Source of the DNA: Calcarisporiella thermophila CBS 279.70
Taxonomy: Eukaryota > Calcarisporiellomycota
NCBI RefSeq assembly: GCF_041956535.1
Contig: NW_027192209.1
Location: 12,092 to 76,091 of the forward strand
Direction of reading: 5' to 3'
Length of the DNA: 64,000 bases
The position numbers and the translations under genes are program-made. Below, piece after piece: positions 1-13,122 of the stretch. Within the stretch, counting starts at the first letter, position 1; each line of letters opens with the position of its first letter. The notes under the pieces were generated by a model that was given only the letters and a program-made list of their open reading frames with translations, was not told where the DNA came from and searched no databases.

Positions 1-2870
1 TGCCGACCTCCTTGGCGACTCGAGTGACCTCTGCAGCAAATGTGCGCAGTTTTTCCACCATGGAATTCACTGTGCTCTTGAGCTCTAGAATTTCACCTTG
101 AGCCTCGATATTGATCTTCTTGCTGAGATCTCCCGACGCAACCGCCTTAGTGACCTCAGCGATAGAACGCACCTGGCCAGTCAAGTTGGCAGCCATGATG
201 TTCACATTGTTGGTGAGATCCTTCCATGTGCCTGCGACATCCTTCACAACGGCCTGGCCACCAAGTTTGCCTTCGGTGCCGACCTCAAGTGCGACACGAG
301 TCACCTCCATGGCGAAGGTTCTCAGCTGGTCAACCATGGTATTGATGGTCTCCTTGAGCTCAGCAATCTCACCGCGCACCTCAACAGAGATCTTCTTGCT
401 CAAGTCGCCCATGGCCACTGCCTTGGTGACCTCTGCAATCGACCGCACTTGGTTTGTCAGGTTATCAGCCATGATGTTGACATTGTCTGTCAAATCTTTC
501 CACGTGCCAGCAACGTCATCCACCACGGCCTGGCCGCCCAGCTTACCATCGGTACCGACCTCCTTGGCTACGCGAGTGACCTCTGCGGCAAATGTACGCA
601 ATTTGTCCACCATGGAGTTGACCGTCTTACTCAAGTCGTGAATCTCTCCTTTGGCTTCAATGGCAATCTTCTTACTAAGATCACCCGATGCGACCGCCTT
701 GGTAACCTCAGCAATGGAGCGCACCTGACCAGTCAGGTTTGCAGCCATGGTATTCACATTGTTGGTGAGATCCTTCCATGTGCCTGCGACATCCTTCACT
801 ACGGCCTGGCCACCAAGCTTGCCTTCGGTACCGACCTCAAGTGCAACACGTGTCACCTCCATGGCGAAGGTTCTCAGCTGGTCAACCATGGTATTGATGG
901 TCTCCTTGAGATCCAAGGATCTCACCACTGACCTCCACGTTGATCTTCTTGCTCAGGTCGCCCATGGCCACGGCTTTGGTGACCTCTGCAATCGATCGTA
1001 CTTGGTTTGTCAGGTTATCTGCCATGATATTGACATTGTCAGTGAGATCCTTCCATGTGCCCGCGACGTCTTCGACTACGGCTTGGCCACCCAATTTTCC
1101 GTCGGTGCCGACCTCTTTCGCGACCCGGGTGACCTCGGCAGCAAACGTGCGTAGTTTGTCCACCATGGAGTTCACTGTTTTGCTGAGATCATGGATCTCG
1201 CCTTTGGCTTCGATATTGATTTTCTTGCTGAGGTCCCCTGAGGCAACCGCCTTGGTCACCGCGGCAATTGACCGCACTTGATCTGTCAAGTTAGCGGCCA
1301 TCATATTGACGTTGTTGGTGAGATCCTTCCAGGTGCCTGCGACATCCTTCACCACGGCCTGGCCTCCGAGCTTGCCCTCCGTACCGACATCGAGGGCGAC
1401 ACGAGTGACCTCTGTGGCAAAAGTCCGGAGCTGTTCCACCATCGTGTTGATGGTATCCTTCAAGTCGAGGATTTCGCCCTTGGCCTCGATCGAGATCTTC
1501 TTACTCAAATCGCCCGAAGCGACCGCTTTAGTCACTTCGGCGATGGAGCGCACCTGACCCGTCAGATTCGCTGCCATGATATTGACATTGTCGGTCAAAT
1601 CTTTCCAAGTGCCGGCGACATCCTCCACCACGGCTTGCCCACCGAGCTTGCCGTCGGTGCCTACCTCGCGGGCCACTCGAGTTACTTCGCCAGCGAATAT
1701 TCTCAATTTATCAACCTATTCATCAGATAGAGAGCAAAAATTAGCCGATCGCAGTCGGCCTCTCCAAGATGCGCTCGTCCCACATACCATAGTATTGATG
1801 GTCTCCTTTAGCTCCAAAATCTCTCCGGATACCTCTACGTCGACCTGTTTACTTAGATCGCCTTGAGCGACCGCTTTTGTCACCTCCGCTATGGATCTCA
1901 CTTGGTTGGTCAGATTCGCAGCCATCATGTTTACGTTGTCGGTCAGATCTTTCCAAGTGCCGCCCACATCCTTCACCACAGCCTGACCGCCGAGTTTACC
2001 CTCTGTGCCTACTTCACGTGCGACACGGGTGACTTCGCCAGCAAATATCCTCAGCTGTTGAACCTAAATAGAATAAATTCCATTCGATAAACCTGCCACT
2101 TCGGGAGAAACGGTGCGGGGAGAGGGGGGCATGCCTCGTCACACCTACCATGGTATTGATAGCCTCCTTCAATTCTAGCATTTCTCCATCCACAATCACA
2201 GTGACCTTCTGGCTTAGATCGCCCTGGGCAACTGCCTTACACACCGTTGCAATGTCACGCACTTGGTTGGTAAGGTTGTGAGCCATGATGTTCACATTAT
2301 CCGTGAGATCCTTCCAAGTGCCACCCATATCGCGTACCACAGCTTGACCGCCAAGTCTCCCCTCGGTACCCACTTCGAGTGATACTCGTGTCACCTCCAC
2401 TGCAAAGGTGCGCAACTGGTCCACCATGGTATTGATGGTCTCCTTGAGGTCGAGGATCTCGCCACTCGCCTCAATCGCGATCTTCTTGCTTAAATCACCC
2501 GATGCCACAGATTTACACACAGTCGAGATATCCCGCACTTGTACTGTCAGATTCGCAGCCATAGTATTGACATTATCGGTGAGGAGCTTCCACGTTCCAG
2601 CAACCCCAGGTACAATGGCCTGAGAGCCGAGTTTGCCCTCTGTCCCCACCTCGTGGGCCAAGCGTGTCACCTCAGACGCAAAAGAGTTGAGTTGGTCGAC
2701 TAACAATAGGTGAACCGCGTTAGGATTGGAACCAATTCAAATCCATGGTGGGCAGAAGCCAATACAAATAACTTAAGATATATATATATATATTTACCCA
2801 TAGTATTGATGGTGTTCTTCAAAACAAGCGTTTGTCCTTTTGCATCTACGGTCACCTTCTTTGACAAATC
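1..2870 (-). repeat. Tandem HAMP-coding repeats (about 276 bp units, arranged as 552-bp double units)
   Basis: The GDLSKK-coding segment recurs at about 114, 391, 668, 943, 1220, 1495, 1844, 2205, 2480 and 2853. Within a single exon the spacing is 275-277 bp. Alternate copies are the most alike: the stretch starting at 301 is repeated almost letter for letter at 853, a period of 552 bp or 184 codons. The left, single-exon part is much more homogeneous than the intron-split right part, which suggests recent amplification of a two-unit block or gene conversion. The array probably continues past base 1. Confidence 0.9.
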
Positions 2871-4115
2871 GCCATGGGCCACGGCCATAGACACCTGGGT
2901 GATATCTCGCACCTGTTCCATGTGGTGAACACTGTAGGAATTGACCGCGTCCACAATGTCTTTCCACCGGCCAGAACAGTAGTCCACCTCGATCTGCTCG
3001 CCAAGTTTACCCTCCAGCACAACATTCTGCAAAACATGCCGCATTTTGGAGGTGAGTTCGGATAGGTGGTCGGCCATTGCATTCATGGCAGTCTGAAGGG
3101 CAAGTGCTGAGTCGGATGCGTGAGGGCAAGAGATGCGCTGCGAGAAATCACCATGCAAAATAGCCGTGACCACACGGGTGCATTGGGCGACACAGTCCAC
3201 GCAGAGGTCCTGGGGCGTCTCGGGGGGAGACACCGGGACCGCCGACCATATGGTCGCCTCGGGGGCCGATGTGACGTTGAAATGGGGGTGGGGGCGGGGG
3301 GTGGGGATTTCTTTGAGCATTGAGGAAGGGCAGACGGGTGGCTCCTCCTCTGACGTCGAGGCGGGGGTTACCACATCGTTGGAATGGTTGGAGGTGGAGA
3401 ACTGGGCGTTGGGCATCTCCGTGTGTTGAGGATGAGACATGTTGAGGACAGGGGGTTTGAACGTATCCAGCGGTAAGGAGTAGTTCACGTTGTTCGGAGG
3501 CTGGCTTGGGATGTAATCGTGATTTCGCTTAATACTGCCCGTATTATTTTCATGGGGGAGATATGGGGCGGCTGCCCCCTGCGCTTCCGATGCGCCGGGT
3601 ATGAGGCCGGCATCCAAGGCCAGGCGCTTGTAATAGGCTAGCTCTTCTTCTAGTTGTATTTGTCGTTTTACACACGATTCCAGTGCGGAATCAATTGCAT
3701 CGGTCGCGTCATTATGGGGGCCAGTAAAGCGTTTCTGCGAATAGTATTGGGTGTCGCCATCGCCAAGATGGCAGAGCACATCATGTAAATATTGCAGCAT
3801 GAAGAGATTGGTGGGGTTGGAGGGATGAGAATGAAATCGGAACTGGAGATTAGAGGCACTCGATTCACGTGAATTGAGAGAAGGAGATCGGGGACTACTT
3901 CTTAGGCCTAGAAACGAGGTAGAGTTGGATGATCTCAGGGAGAGAGCACCAAAACTTTGACTAAATTGGGGGTCCACCGTGACGAAGCAAGCTATGTTAT
4001 AAGGAGATGGGGTGAATGTTAGGAGGGGTTCATCAAGAAGGGGAGGAAAAGTGACGGAAAGTGGTCTACACACGCTATAGCAAATGAGTCCTAGTGAAGC
4101 AGAATTAGGGAACAT
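1..4115 (-). CDS. NIK1: Group III hybrid histidine kinase (NIK1/OS-1 type), 5' part only, with an expanded HAMP array
   Basis: This is the N-terminal part of a cytosolic osmosensing or fungicide-target histidine kinase that feeds the HOG pathway. The kinase and receiver domains would lie beyond base 1. Exons are 4115-2798, 2699-2149, 2063-1788 and 1715 to the edge. After a low-complexity N-terminus of about 320 residues, HAMP-like units repeat every 92 residues, each with a GDLSKK-type turn, a TINTMV-type helix end and a [11 protein letters not shown]-type segment. Ten clear units plus a divergent first one (GDFSQR) are visible. Introns 2 and 3 follow the same Met codon in successive units. 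One extra base near 912-915 shifts the frame in exon 4. The ATG at 4115 is the first in frame. A later Met at 3800 is possible, because the first 100 residues look unconserved. The family assignment is firm; the true domain number and the intactness of the gene are not. Confidence 0.88.
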
Positions 4116-5343
4116 GGAATCAAAATCACACCACACTAAAGGAACCTACCCTGAATTAGAACAATAAAGAGTCGGAAAGAGAAACCAGAGCACGAATTAT
4201 AGTAAAGATCATTTAATCATTAACTGTCGCAGCTAGATTTCAGGCATCCGTGATGGAAATAAAAAGTGAAGAAAAAAAAAGAGCGTTGGTTGGGAGTCCT
4301 AGGAATTAGGTTTGCAGGCTTAGGTTAGGTTACTTGGTAAAGAGCCCGGAAGCGTTCTATGAAGTCGGTGTGGGGGATGGAACTGAGCTATTTTAAACCA
4401 ATGTATATTGTGCTCTCTTCGCACACCAAGGATAACTAGAAAAAAAAGTGGGACACTAGCGCAGGCCAATTGTTTTAATAATGCAACTATGGTTACTGTT
4501 TCTCACTGCTAATCCCTTGAGCCTTAACCAGCCTTGCACCCATTTTCATCCAAACAGGGGGCCATACTAGACCATAAGCATCTTAGTAGAAACCATATAA
4601 ACTGAGATTCGAGAAGATTCCCCTCTCCTTGTGCTCAAGCTCTTCCTCAGTTGACACTGACCATGCCTGCAGCTAGTGTGCAAACGAATGAGTTCGTTTT
4701 CAGCACTACCTCTCGTTGGTTCGCCCTTTGCGGTCCTAGCATCAGTAATTAATCATCGGCATCAAGTCGATTTAAGGTAGCGGTGATTTGCCGCGCCCAA
4801 TCAGAGGAGAAGGGGGGGGGAAGGAGGGGAGGAGGGCCTTTACTATAAACCCTCTAGCATTGAATGCCCGCAAAGAGAAGGAGTGCTCCTGTTCCAATGT
4901 CATATATAACCTTCATTAGATGGTCTTGGGGAGGTTAGCGCTGGCAGGATTTTCTGGCAGCTGGCCAATGGGTCATGACATCATCGCGTTTAGCCGGATG
5001 CATTGTAATTCGCCATGTCTTCAAATTGCGGAGAAATTGGCTCAGGATTCTTGCTTGGTAATACACGTTCGTTGCCTGTTCCTGATTAGTGGAAATGCAT
5101 CATGCGCGAAACGCAACCTGCCTATGCAAGAGGACATATAATGGCCGACTTCTGCCTAATTTATTTGTATACAAGCAAAGAATGACGGAAAGGTGGGGGG
5201 AGGGCCCTCCCTGAAGAGGAGAACAAGCCCTCCTCCTCTTATTATGTAGAAAATAGGGGAATACGGATGGATAGAATGGTAACGAGATAAAAATAATAAA
5301 AATTAAACAATGGTACATGTACAAAAAGCATCTCCTTCCTTTC
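4116..5343. other. Intergenic region upstream of the histidine kinase and downstream of Aurora
   Basis: There is no convincing coding region here. Both flanking genes are on the minus strand, so this 1.2 kb holds the 3' flank of the Aurora gene and the promoter of the histidine kinase. It contains a G-rich tract at about 4811-4836 (a run of nine G, then GGGG and GGG separated by a few purines) that could fold as a quadruplex on the plus strand. Confidence 0.6.
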
Positions 5344-6711
5344 CTATGATACATCTTCCCTGTGCTTTAAGATCCAGGGGTGGGCCAGGACTTGATCGAG
5401 CGTCAGGCGCTTCTCGGGCTCATACCGCAGCAAACCCTCGATGAGATCTTTGGCATCGGCGCTCACGTACTCTGGCACGGTAAGCTCCACATTCCGGATC
5501 TTTTTATAGGTCGGTTCATAGCCCCTCAAGTCCTCAAACGGCGGCTTTCCGCACAAAAATTCATAGCACAAAACCCCTAAGCTCCACAGATCAACTCGTG
5601 CATCGTGGGAACGTCCCTCGACCATCTCCGGAGGAAGGTAGTCGAGCGTTCCGCACAATGTCTCGCGGCGGCGCTGATGATCTCGGCCGGTGTGAACCGA
5701 CCAGCCAAAGTCCGCAAGTTTGATGTTGCCTTTGGCATCGATTAGGAGATTTTCGGGTTTGATGTCGCGATGAATGACCTCCTTTCGGTGGAGATAGGCA
5801 AGGGCAGAAGCTATTTGGGCAATATACTGGTGGCAAGCGAGGAAATAAAATAGAGGGAGCGTTAGCAGGGGAGTTTTAGGTAGGGGTGATGGGAGAGGAA
5901 AGATCGCATACTCTGGCCGAACGTCTCTCCGAAAATCGCCCGTGCTTTTTCAATATCTTATAAACTTCGCCCTTGGCTCCGTACTCCAATATTAGAAAGA
6001 CTCGATGGTCATCGTTAAAATATCCGTACAGCCTCAAGATATTCGGATGCCTACAAAAGTCGGGATGCGCTGATTATAGCTATATCAACTGGGGAATCCA
6101 AAGTCGAAGCAGCCAATCACCTCAAATGAGCTTGAATTTCTATCTCGCGCTTTAGCTGGTCTCTTATATTACTCTGCTCAAGCTCACTTCGGAAGAGGAC
6201 CTTAAGAGCCACAATAAATCCGCTCTCCTTCTCCTTGGCCACGTAAACTCGCCCAAACTTGCCTTTACCTAAGGATTGACCGATCTCGAAATGGGAGAGT
6301 TTCCAGTGGTCTTTCCCATCAAAAAACCTTGAAAACAGAAGGTGGATAAGATTAGATTACAGCCTCAATAGTTGGGATATGAGAAGAAAGCTACGCATTC
6401 GACGAGTGAGACAGCGCGTCACTTTTTTGCTGAGTGGTTGTAGGTTTCAATGGATGGCTGGGCTTTGTCGGTTCCTTTTGTCTCTCTTTTTCGAGGTCAT
6501 TGGGGTTATTTGTGTTGCTTCGATTCTGATCCCTATTCTGAAATGAATACATTGGATTTGAATGTCAGACACAGCAGTGGTGGTTCGAAGAGGCGATGGA
6601 AATAGACGATAATACCTTGATCTCTTGTACGGATGGAGCACTATTCTCCTTTCCTCTCTTTTTATCACTGTGAAGCTGTAGACATGCAAGCTTGGATTCC
6701 ACGTTATCCAT
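5344..6711 (-). CDS. ARK1: Aurora-family serine/threonine kinase (Ark1/Ipl1)
   Basis: This is a mitotic kinase of the chromosomal passenger complex. Five exons (6711-6616, 6537-6395, 6327-6121, 6050-5912, 5826-5344) give 355 residues. A polar tail of about 85 residues precedes the kinase domain. The glycine loop is [10 protein letters not shown], the catalytic loop [10 protein letters not shown], and the metal-binding motif DFGWSVHT is the Aurora signature. The activation segment reads [17 protein letters not shown], with the phosphorylatable Thr kept. The family's compact C-terminus follows, ending in HPWILKH. The start at 6711 is the first ATG of the exon and leaves a short, typical variable N-terminus; an extra upstream exon cannot be excluded. 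The activation loop is a few residues longer than usual before RRRET. Only one Aurora-type kinase lies in the window, as is normal for fungi. Confidence 0.93.
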
Positions 6712-7486
6712 GGCTTCAGTGGAGTATCCGGTAAAGAGTATCTCCAATCCCTAAAGGTAACTTGCAAAATAAAAGTAGTCAAGGAAAAAAAAAAGAAACT
6801 TGCAAGAAAGAGAGAAAAAAATAAAGGTAAAATGGAACTCAATGCACGGAATATCCACCTGACGGAGCCCTATATAATTCAAGAATTTAGAAAGGAGACG
6901 CGAAAAACGCGTAGTCAAATAAATTACTTGGAATGATGCGTTAAACCTAACCTAATGTCAATGGATCTTTCTGATCCTTGGTGTTCTTATCACCCCACTC
7001 TAGACGTTTTATTAAATAAGAGAAAGAGGCATAGGTGAACCATCTTAAGTAGGAAGAAAAAAAAAAGATTAATGAAAGTCGACTGCAAAAAAAAAAAACC
7101 ATCCAGAGCAAAAAGAAAAAAAAGGAACAAATGAAAAGATAAAAAGTCTTAAATCACAAAGAAAAAGTCTGACCATTTGCCATATCTAATAAGAACAAAA
7201 GTAAACAGCAAAAGAAAAGAAAAAAAAAAAATAAAAGGAAAAATGGGAAAGAGATAAGAAAAGAAAAATAAGTCAGCTAGGGCAGTTTGGTAACACATCA
7301 ACCAGTATAATTAGAAAGAAGAGAAGGATCTCTGTATGGATTCGAGAAAACCCAAATGCCTCTATACGTAGACTAACTTCACAACAACCACATCACAGAA
7401 AATAAGGTAAAATAAAAAAAAGAAAGGGAAGTGGGAGAAAAACGCGAAAAAAAAATATTGTGAAAAGGAAAAAAAAAAATCTTAAT
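6712..7486. other. A-rich intergenic region between PP1 and Aurora
   Basis: No gene is seen. About 6990-7480 is dominated by short A homopolymers (T on the sense strand of the PP1 gene that ends at 7487), as expected of a 3' untranslated and terminator region. The part nearest 6712 should contain the Aurora promoter. Confidence 0.6.
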
Positions 7487-8848
<1,362 letters not shown>

Positions 8849-9618
8849 GACGCGCCAAATTTAATAATAAGATCGAAATGCTATGTGTATAAAGTGAAGA
8901 GGAGAGAGAAAGAAAAAAGAGATCAGTCATCAATATTCAGAAATCGTGCCGATGCTGCATGAAGATAAGGCAGAGATATTCGATGGGGGGGGGAGACAAG
9001 CATCAAAGCACAAGCGCATAAATCACAACAAATACAGGGCCACGATCAGGATGATCCGATGGATCCAATCACCCATCTATCCGTAGGCCCTGCATATAAT
9101 CTAAAAGCCAAATCACGATCGCCATCGTTGATTCTAAAGCGTACCTTTGGGAAAGTGATGTGAGGGGTGGGGAAGGGGAGGGTTGGCGCTCCTTCTTCGT
9201 CGTCTGTCCTTCTCGATAGATTCACGCGTACGGTCCACCGAGAGTCATGCAAAGGGAGGAGGCAAGGGGGATGGAGGGATGGATGGATGGTTGGTTGGCA
9301 AAGAAGAGATGAGGGGTCTAAAGGATTGGGGGGGAAGAGGAATGCAGAAGATGAGATCAGCCACCCTGCAAGTGGCTTATTGAAGCAGAGTTCAAAATTC
9401 GACCACCTGAAGAATTCTTGACAACTTTAATAGAGAGCAGCTATGAATATGGCATTGGCAAGTAATTGTTCCGGACATTTTTTTTCCTGTATTTATTTCT
9501 TCGTTCGCCCCACTGTTCCGTAGTTTTCCCTTGCACTATCCATGTTTATTAAGTTTGTGTTAATATAATCTAAACATTTTTTTGCGCTCGTTTCACATTA
9601 TTAATTCGCAATTCGGGC
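8849..9618. promoter_or_regulatory. Divergent intergenic region between PP1 (-) and a membrane-protein gene (+)
   Basis: This 770-bp region separates two divergently transcribed genes and so should hold both promoters. Short open frames on both strands look like chance. A run of nine G lies at about 8984-8993, and there are purine-rich stretches at 9160-9360. I see no recognisable operator. Confidence 0.5.
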
Positions 9619-10478
9619 ATGGCATTTCGACTCTCGATACCCGGCGTAGGGGCAACTCGTATCATACTACTGGAGACCTTGCGGCTACTGCATGTCCTCG
9701 TGTGTGTTTTTGCGCTCGCCGCTAATGTGCTAATCATTTGGGGAATGTCCACGACGTATGCGAAAGTCACTAATGACGAGGCCCGGGTATGTCTCGCCCT
9801 TTGCTGCCGCTTTTTCTAGATGGGCCCAATTCTAGAGCCCACCCATACCTCGGCCGAAATTAATCCGGCGGTCTTGATTTATTCTTCTCTTCTGCTCAAC
9901 TAGGTCAATATATGCTTCACGCTCATCCGGCACACGCTCTACGGCGTGCTTTGTGTGCTTCTAGGCGCATCCGACTTCAATCTTGCGCACGCCTTCATGG
10001 TGCAGTGGATCTCGTTCATCGACAAGGAGACCGAGCCGAGCTGGCTCTGGACGGGGAGTGGCCAGATAGTGTAAGTAGGGTGGAAGGCGAGGGGGGGGAG
10101 GGGGCGTGGCTGCTCTGAGCACCGCCACAGTGCAAACACAAGCTCACCATGCTGTCTGATCTCCTTGGTAGGCTGGGGGCGTTGATGGAGAGCTACGACA
10201 CCATCGTGTTCTCGATGACAGCGTTCGGCAGAAGGTAAGCGAGCGTTCCGAAAGGGGTGTGTCACCTTCTTAAACCAGCACTGTCTAGGTTGTACTTGTG
10301 GCCCTGTGCCACGGGCTTTTTCCTGATGGCGGTGGGAGGCGTGCACGTCGTGGTTGGCGCGCTGGACCACTTCCGGCTGACGGAGCTGAGGGACTCGCGC
10401 ACGCGCTACTGGGAGCGGTGCCTGATGCCGGCGGCGCTGGCGGCGGGCAAGGCGGAGCGGGAGGCGGCGGAAGCGTAG
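9619..10478 (+). CDS. Uncharacterised multi-span membrane protein
   Basis: Four exons (9619-9786, 9904-10070, 10172-10234, 10289-10478) join into a 195-residue protein. Consensus splice sites and a consistent frame support a real gene. Hydrophobic segments that could span the membrane are at about residues 12-38, 60-85, a weaker one near 112-130, and 140-160. The last is followed by a charged, Arg/Glu-rich C-terminus that is probably cytosolic. There is no cleavable signal peptide. I do not recognise the family; the four-span layout with short loops resembles small fungal membrane proteins of unknown function. It lies upstream of, and on the same strand as, the PDE2 gene. Function is unknown. 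Confidence 0.6.
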
Positions 10479-10826
10479 GCTCCGGGTTGGGCCGCGAGAA
10501 AACTCGGCGACAATTATTGACAAAAAAACGTGGGTCTTGTGATGTCTCTTGCGACTCGTGGTGCCGATCTCAGGGATTGCAGGCGTTGAGAAGAAGATTG
10601 AAACCCAGGCCAATCAGGAGCATGCTTCCATCAAACCTTTTATTACTCGCGAGCCAAACAATCGAACCCCTCGACCTATTTTTTTTTCTCAGTCCAAAAG
10701 TTTCTCTTCTCAAACCTACTTCCTCCTCTCGCTTTTTTACCATTGTTTGCTTTGCGCAATAAATCTCCCCTACCTGGCCCTCTCCCCATTGGATTCTCAT
10801 CCCCCGATCGCAAAATCCTAATCCCA
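10479..10826. other. Intergenic region upstream of the phosphodiesterase gene
   Basis: These 348 bp lie between two plus-strand genes and contain no gene. The half nearest the ATG at 10827 is pyrimidine-rich (T/C tracts at 10676-10800), which is common just upstream of fungal start codons. Confidence 0.5.
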
Positions 10827-13122
10827 ATGAATCCGGCGCACTGCTCCATTATCCTAGTGGATCCGGCGCGGCCGCCGCTCACGCCACAGCTGCCCGAGGA
10901 GCTCCTCCAACTCCTGCAATCGCTGTTCGCACAAGGTTTGTCAAACTGGCCTAACTTATTCTGTCCATATTGCGGCGTTTGATTTGACCTTTTGCTCAAC
11001 GCCGCTAGTGACCGTGTGTCATTCGGGCAAGGAGGCGCTCCAACTCATCCACAATCGCAAGCTTCGCCGCCCAATCCTGGTATTAGTGAACATCGATTCG
11101 CCCGGCGGCTATTCCCATGATCTTCTGCAGTTCCTGCATGGAAAGGCCGATCAGGGGATCATCCCATTCTTGTTCTCAAACCAGCGGTCAGACGAGATCA
11201 CAGCACGGCTCAAATCCTCAGAGACCATTCATTTTCTTTTGAAGCCGCTTGCTATAGAGACGGTCAGAAATCTGATTCTGGTGCGTCCACGATACGGTTG
11301 TGCATCGGTTTTGTCATGGAAATCTGACTCGCCTTTTTTTTTTTTGGATTTTCAGATGGCTTCTTCTTATTTCCCGTTAACTAATGAGAAATCAACTAGT
11401 GGTCAATCTCCGATTGTTAATGGAATGGAGTGGAGTCCGCTGCATCAAAAACTTGATGAATTATTTCGCAAGGAATCATTGTAGGCTGCCTATTCTTGGT
11501 TTGAGTATGCCTTCGCCATACTAAGCCCTTGTTCTTATACTGTATAGCATCGCCACTTCTTTAATCGACACCTACTTGTCATTTAATGCCTCATCCTCCC
11601 TGGTAAAATGCCCATGGTAATGCAAAACCCTTATTTATTTCCCCATTTGTCTGCTCACTGACCCATATTCTCTCTCCCCCCGAACGCCACTTAGCAACGA
11701 CAAGATACTGTTGGAGGAGCGGGATGAGTTTTTGCGTAAGAGCATATCCAAGTGGAACTTCAATCAACACGAACTCTCTGAACAAGATATGATCCGCTGC
11801 GCCTGTATTATCTTTGACGAGATCATGCGGCAATTTCCGCCCATCGCCATTCCTAAAGGTAGGCTCTCCCAGCTCATTTTCATCGCGTCCTCCCACCTCC
11901 CCACTTATCGTGTTGAATGCTAGATGCCATCCATCGATTTATCATCGTGGTGAAGAATGCGTATCCGCCAAACCAATACCATAATTTCGGCCACGCCCTG
12001 GATGTGCTGCAAGCGGTCTATTTCTCACTATGTAGTGTAGGTCTCTTGCGGTGGGCGAACCAGAGGGCGGAATCCGTCCGCCCAAACCGCTCTCTGCAAC
12101 GGCTAATTCGACCCAAGGACATTTTGGCCCTGGCCATCACCGCTCTAGGCCACGATATTGGGCATCCAGGAGTCAATAACTCTTATCTGGTAAGCCCGTT
12201 TTCGTCCCACCCAACGCTCTCCAGATTCGCCTGACTCACCCTCTTTCTCTGCTCCTCTTCCCAGCTATCAACAGGCAATCCCCTTGCGACCACGTTTGAA
12301 CACGGCTCCGCGCTGGAAAGCTTTCACTACTCCACCATATTTCATCTCTTGAAGAACTACGGCGGAGACATATTTAAGGCGGCCGCGGGCGAAAGCTGTG
12401 CATTTGATGAGCTCCGCGTCTTCATCTCGCACTCCATCCTCGCCACCGATTTGGCAGCCCATGAGGACTACATGAATACAATCAGGCCCCAGCTCTCTCG
12501 ATTACGCGAGGAGCTCCTGGGCAGACAGGCAGGGGCTGAGCTGGGGTGTGAGCAAGAGCAGCGAGAGCGGATCTTGCTCTGCGGCGCACTTATCAAGTGC
12601 TCGGACTTGAGCAGCTGCACACGACCGCTCCCCGTGCACGAAAAATCGCTCATGGCGTTGATGGAGGAGATGAGATTCCAGCGGCAGCTCGAGTGCATCC
12701 TGGGCGTGGAGACGACCCTGAAGACCGACCAACTTGACTCGCTCGCCGATTCGCAGGTGGATTTCTTGGGAAAGGTGGTTTTGCCGTTGTACGAATTCAT
12801 GGGTGACTTTTTCCCCGTGCTGGGGGTGGCCGTGCAGAATCTGCTCACCAACCTCCAGGCCTGGAAACGAAGGAGAGAAGTCGAGCTGACGGGCGAGGCC
12901 TCAGGCGAGGATCTCTCCCTGACCAAACTAGGGGGGGGTGAGTGTGGTGACGGCAGCTCATCCCCGTCATCTTCGCAAAGCTCGGCTCTCGCGTCGCTAA
13001 CGGCAGAAATGCGAAAAATCAAAGGCAGATGTGCGGACGGTGTGAGCGGAGAAAAAATATATAGAAGCGATGGGCCTACTCCGGAGCCATCCCATATCAG
13101 CGGGAAGTTCTTGGGATGCTAG
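10827..13122 (+). CDS. PDE2: Class I cyclic-nucleotide phosphodiesterase (PDE2-like) with receiver-like N-terminus
   Basis: This enzyme should hydrolyse cAMP to AMP and lower protein kinase A signalling. Six exons (10827-10935, 11009-11280, 11356-11480, 11695-11858, 11924-12189, 12265-13122) give 597 residues. Residues 1-127 look like a response-regulator receiver fold: a first strand ending in Asp (ILVD), a third strand LVLVN followed by IDSPG, a Ser after a later strand, and the conserved LLKP. The position of the phospho-accepting Asp is Asn. The catalytic domain has HNFGHALDV (about 245), GHDIGHPGVNN (about 302) and the later metal-ligand motif KCSDLSS (about 423). The C-terminal 90 residues are low complexity. 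The join between exons 3 and 4 is the least certain: a small extra exon near 11549-11600, with a different exon 4 acceptor, is possible. Confidence 0.85.

Noticed and set aside
98-1730. Long plus-strand reading frames opposite the histidine kinase (up to 277 codons) that themselves look repetitive
   Set aside because: They are the antisense of the HAMP repeats; the repeat pattern and conserved protein motifs are on the minus strand.
1-2870. Regularly spaced repeats that might suggest a CRISPR-like or satellite array
   Set aside because: The period is 92 codons and every unit codes for the same HAMP domain; it is protein-domain duplication in a eukaryotic gene.
11549-11600. An extra small exon in the phosphodiesterase gene
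   Set aside because: It would need a weak donor (GTAAAA) and a later, less pyrimidine-flanked acceptor near 11703; the simpler join of 11480 to 11695 keeps the frame. Not fully excluded.
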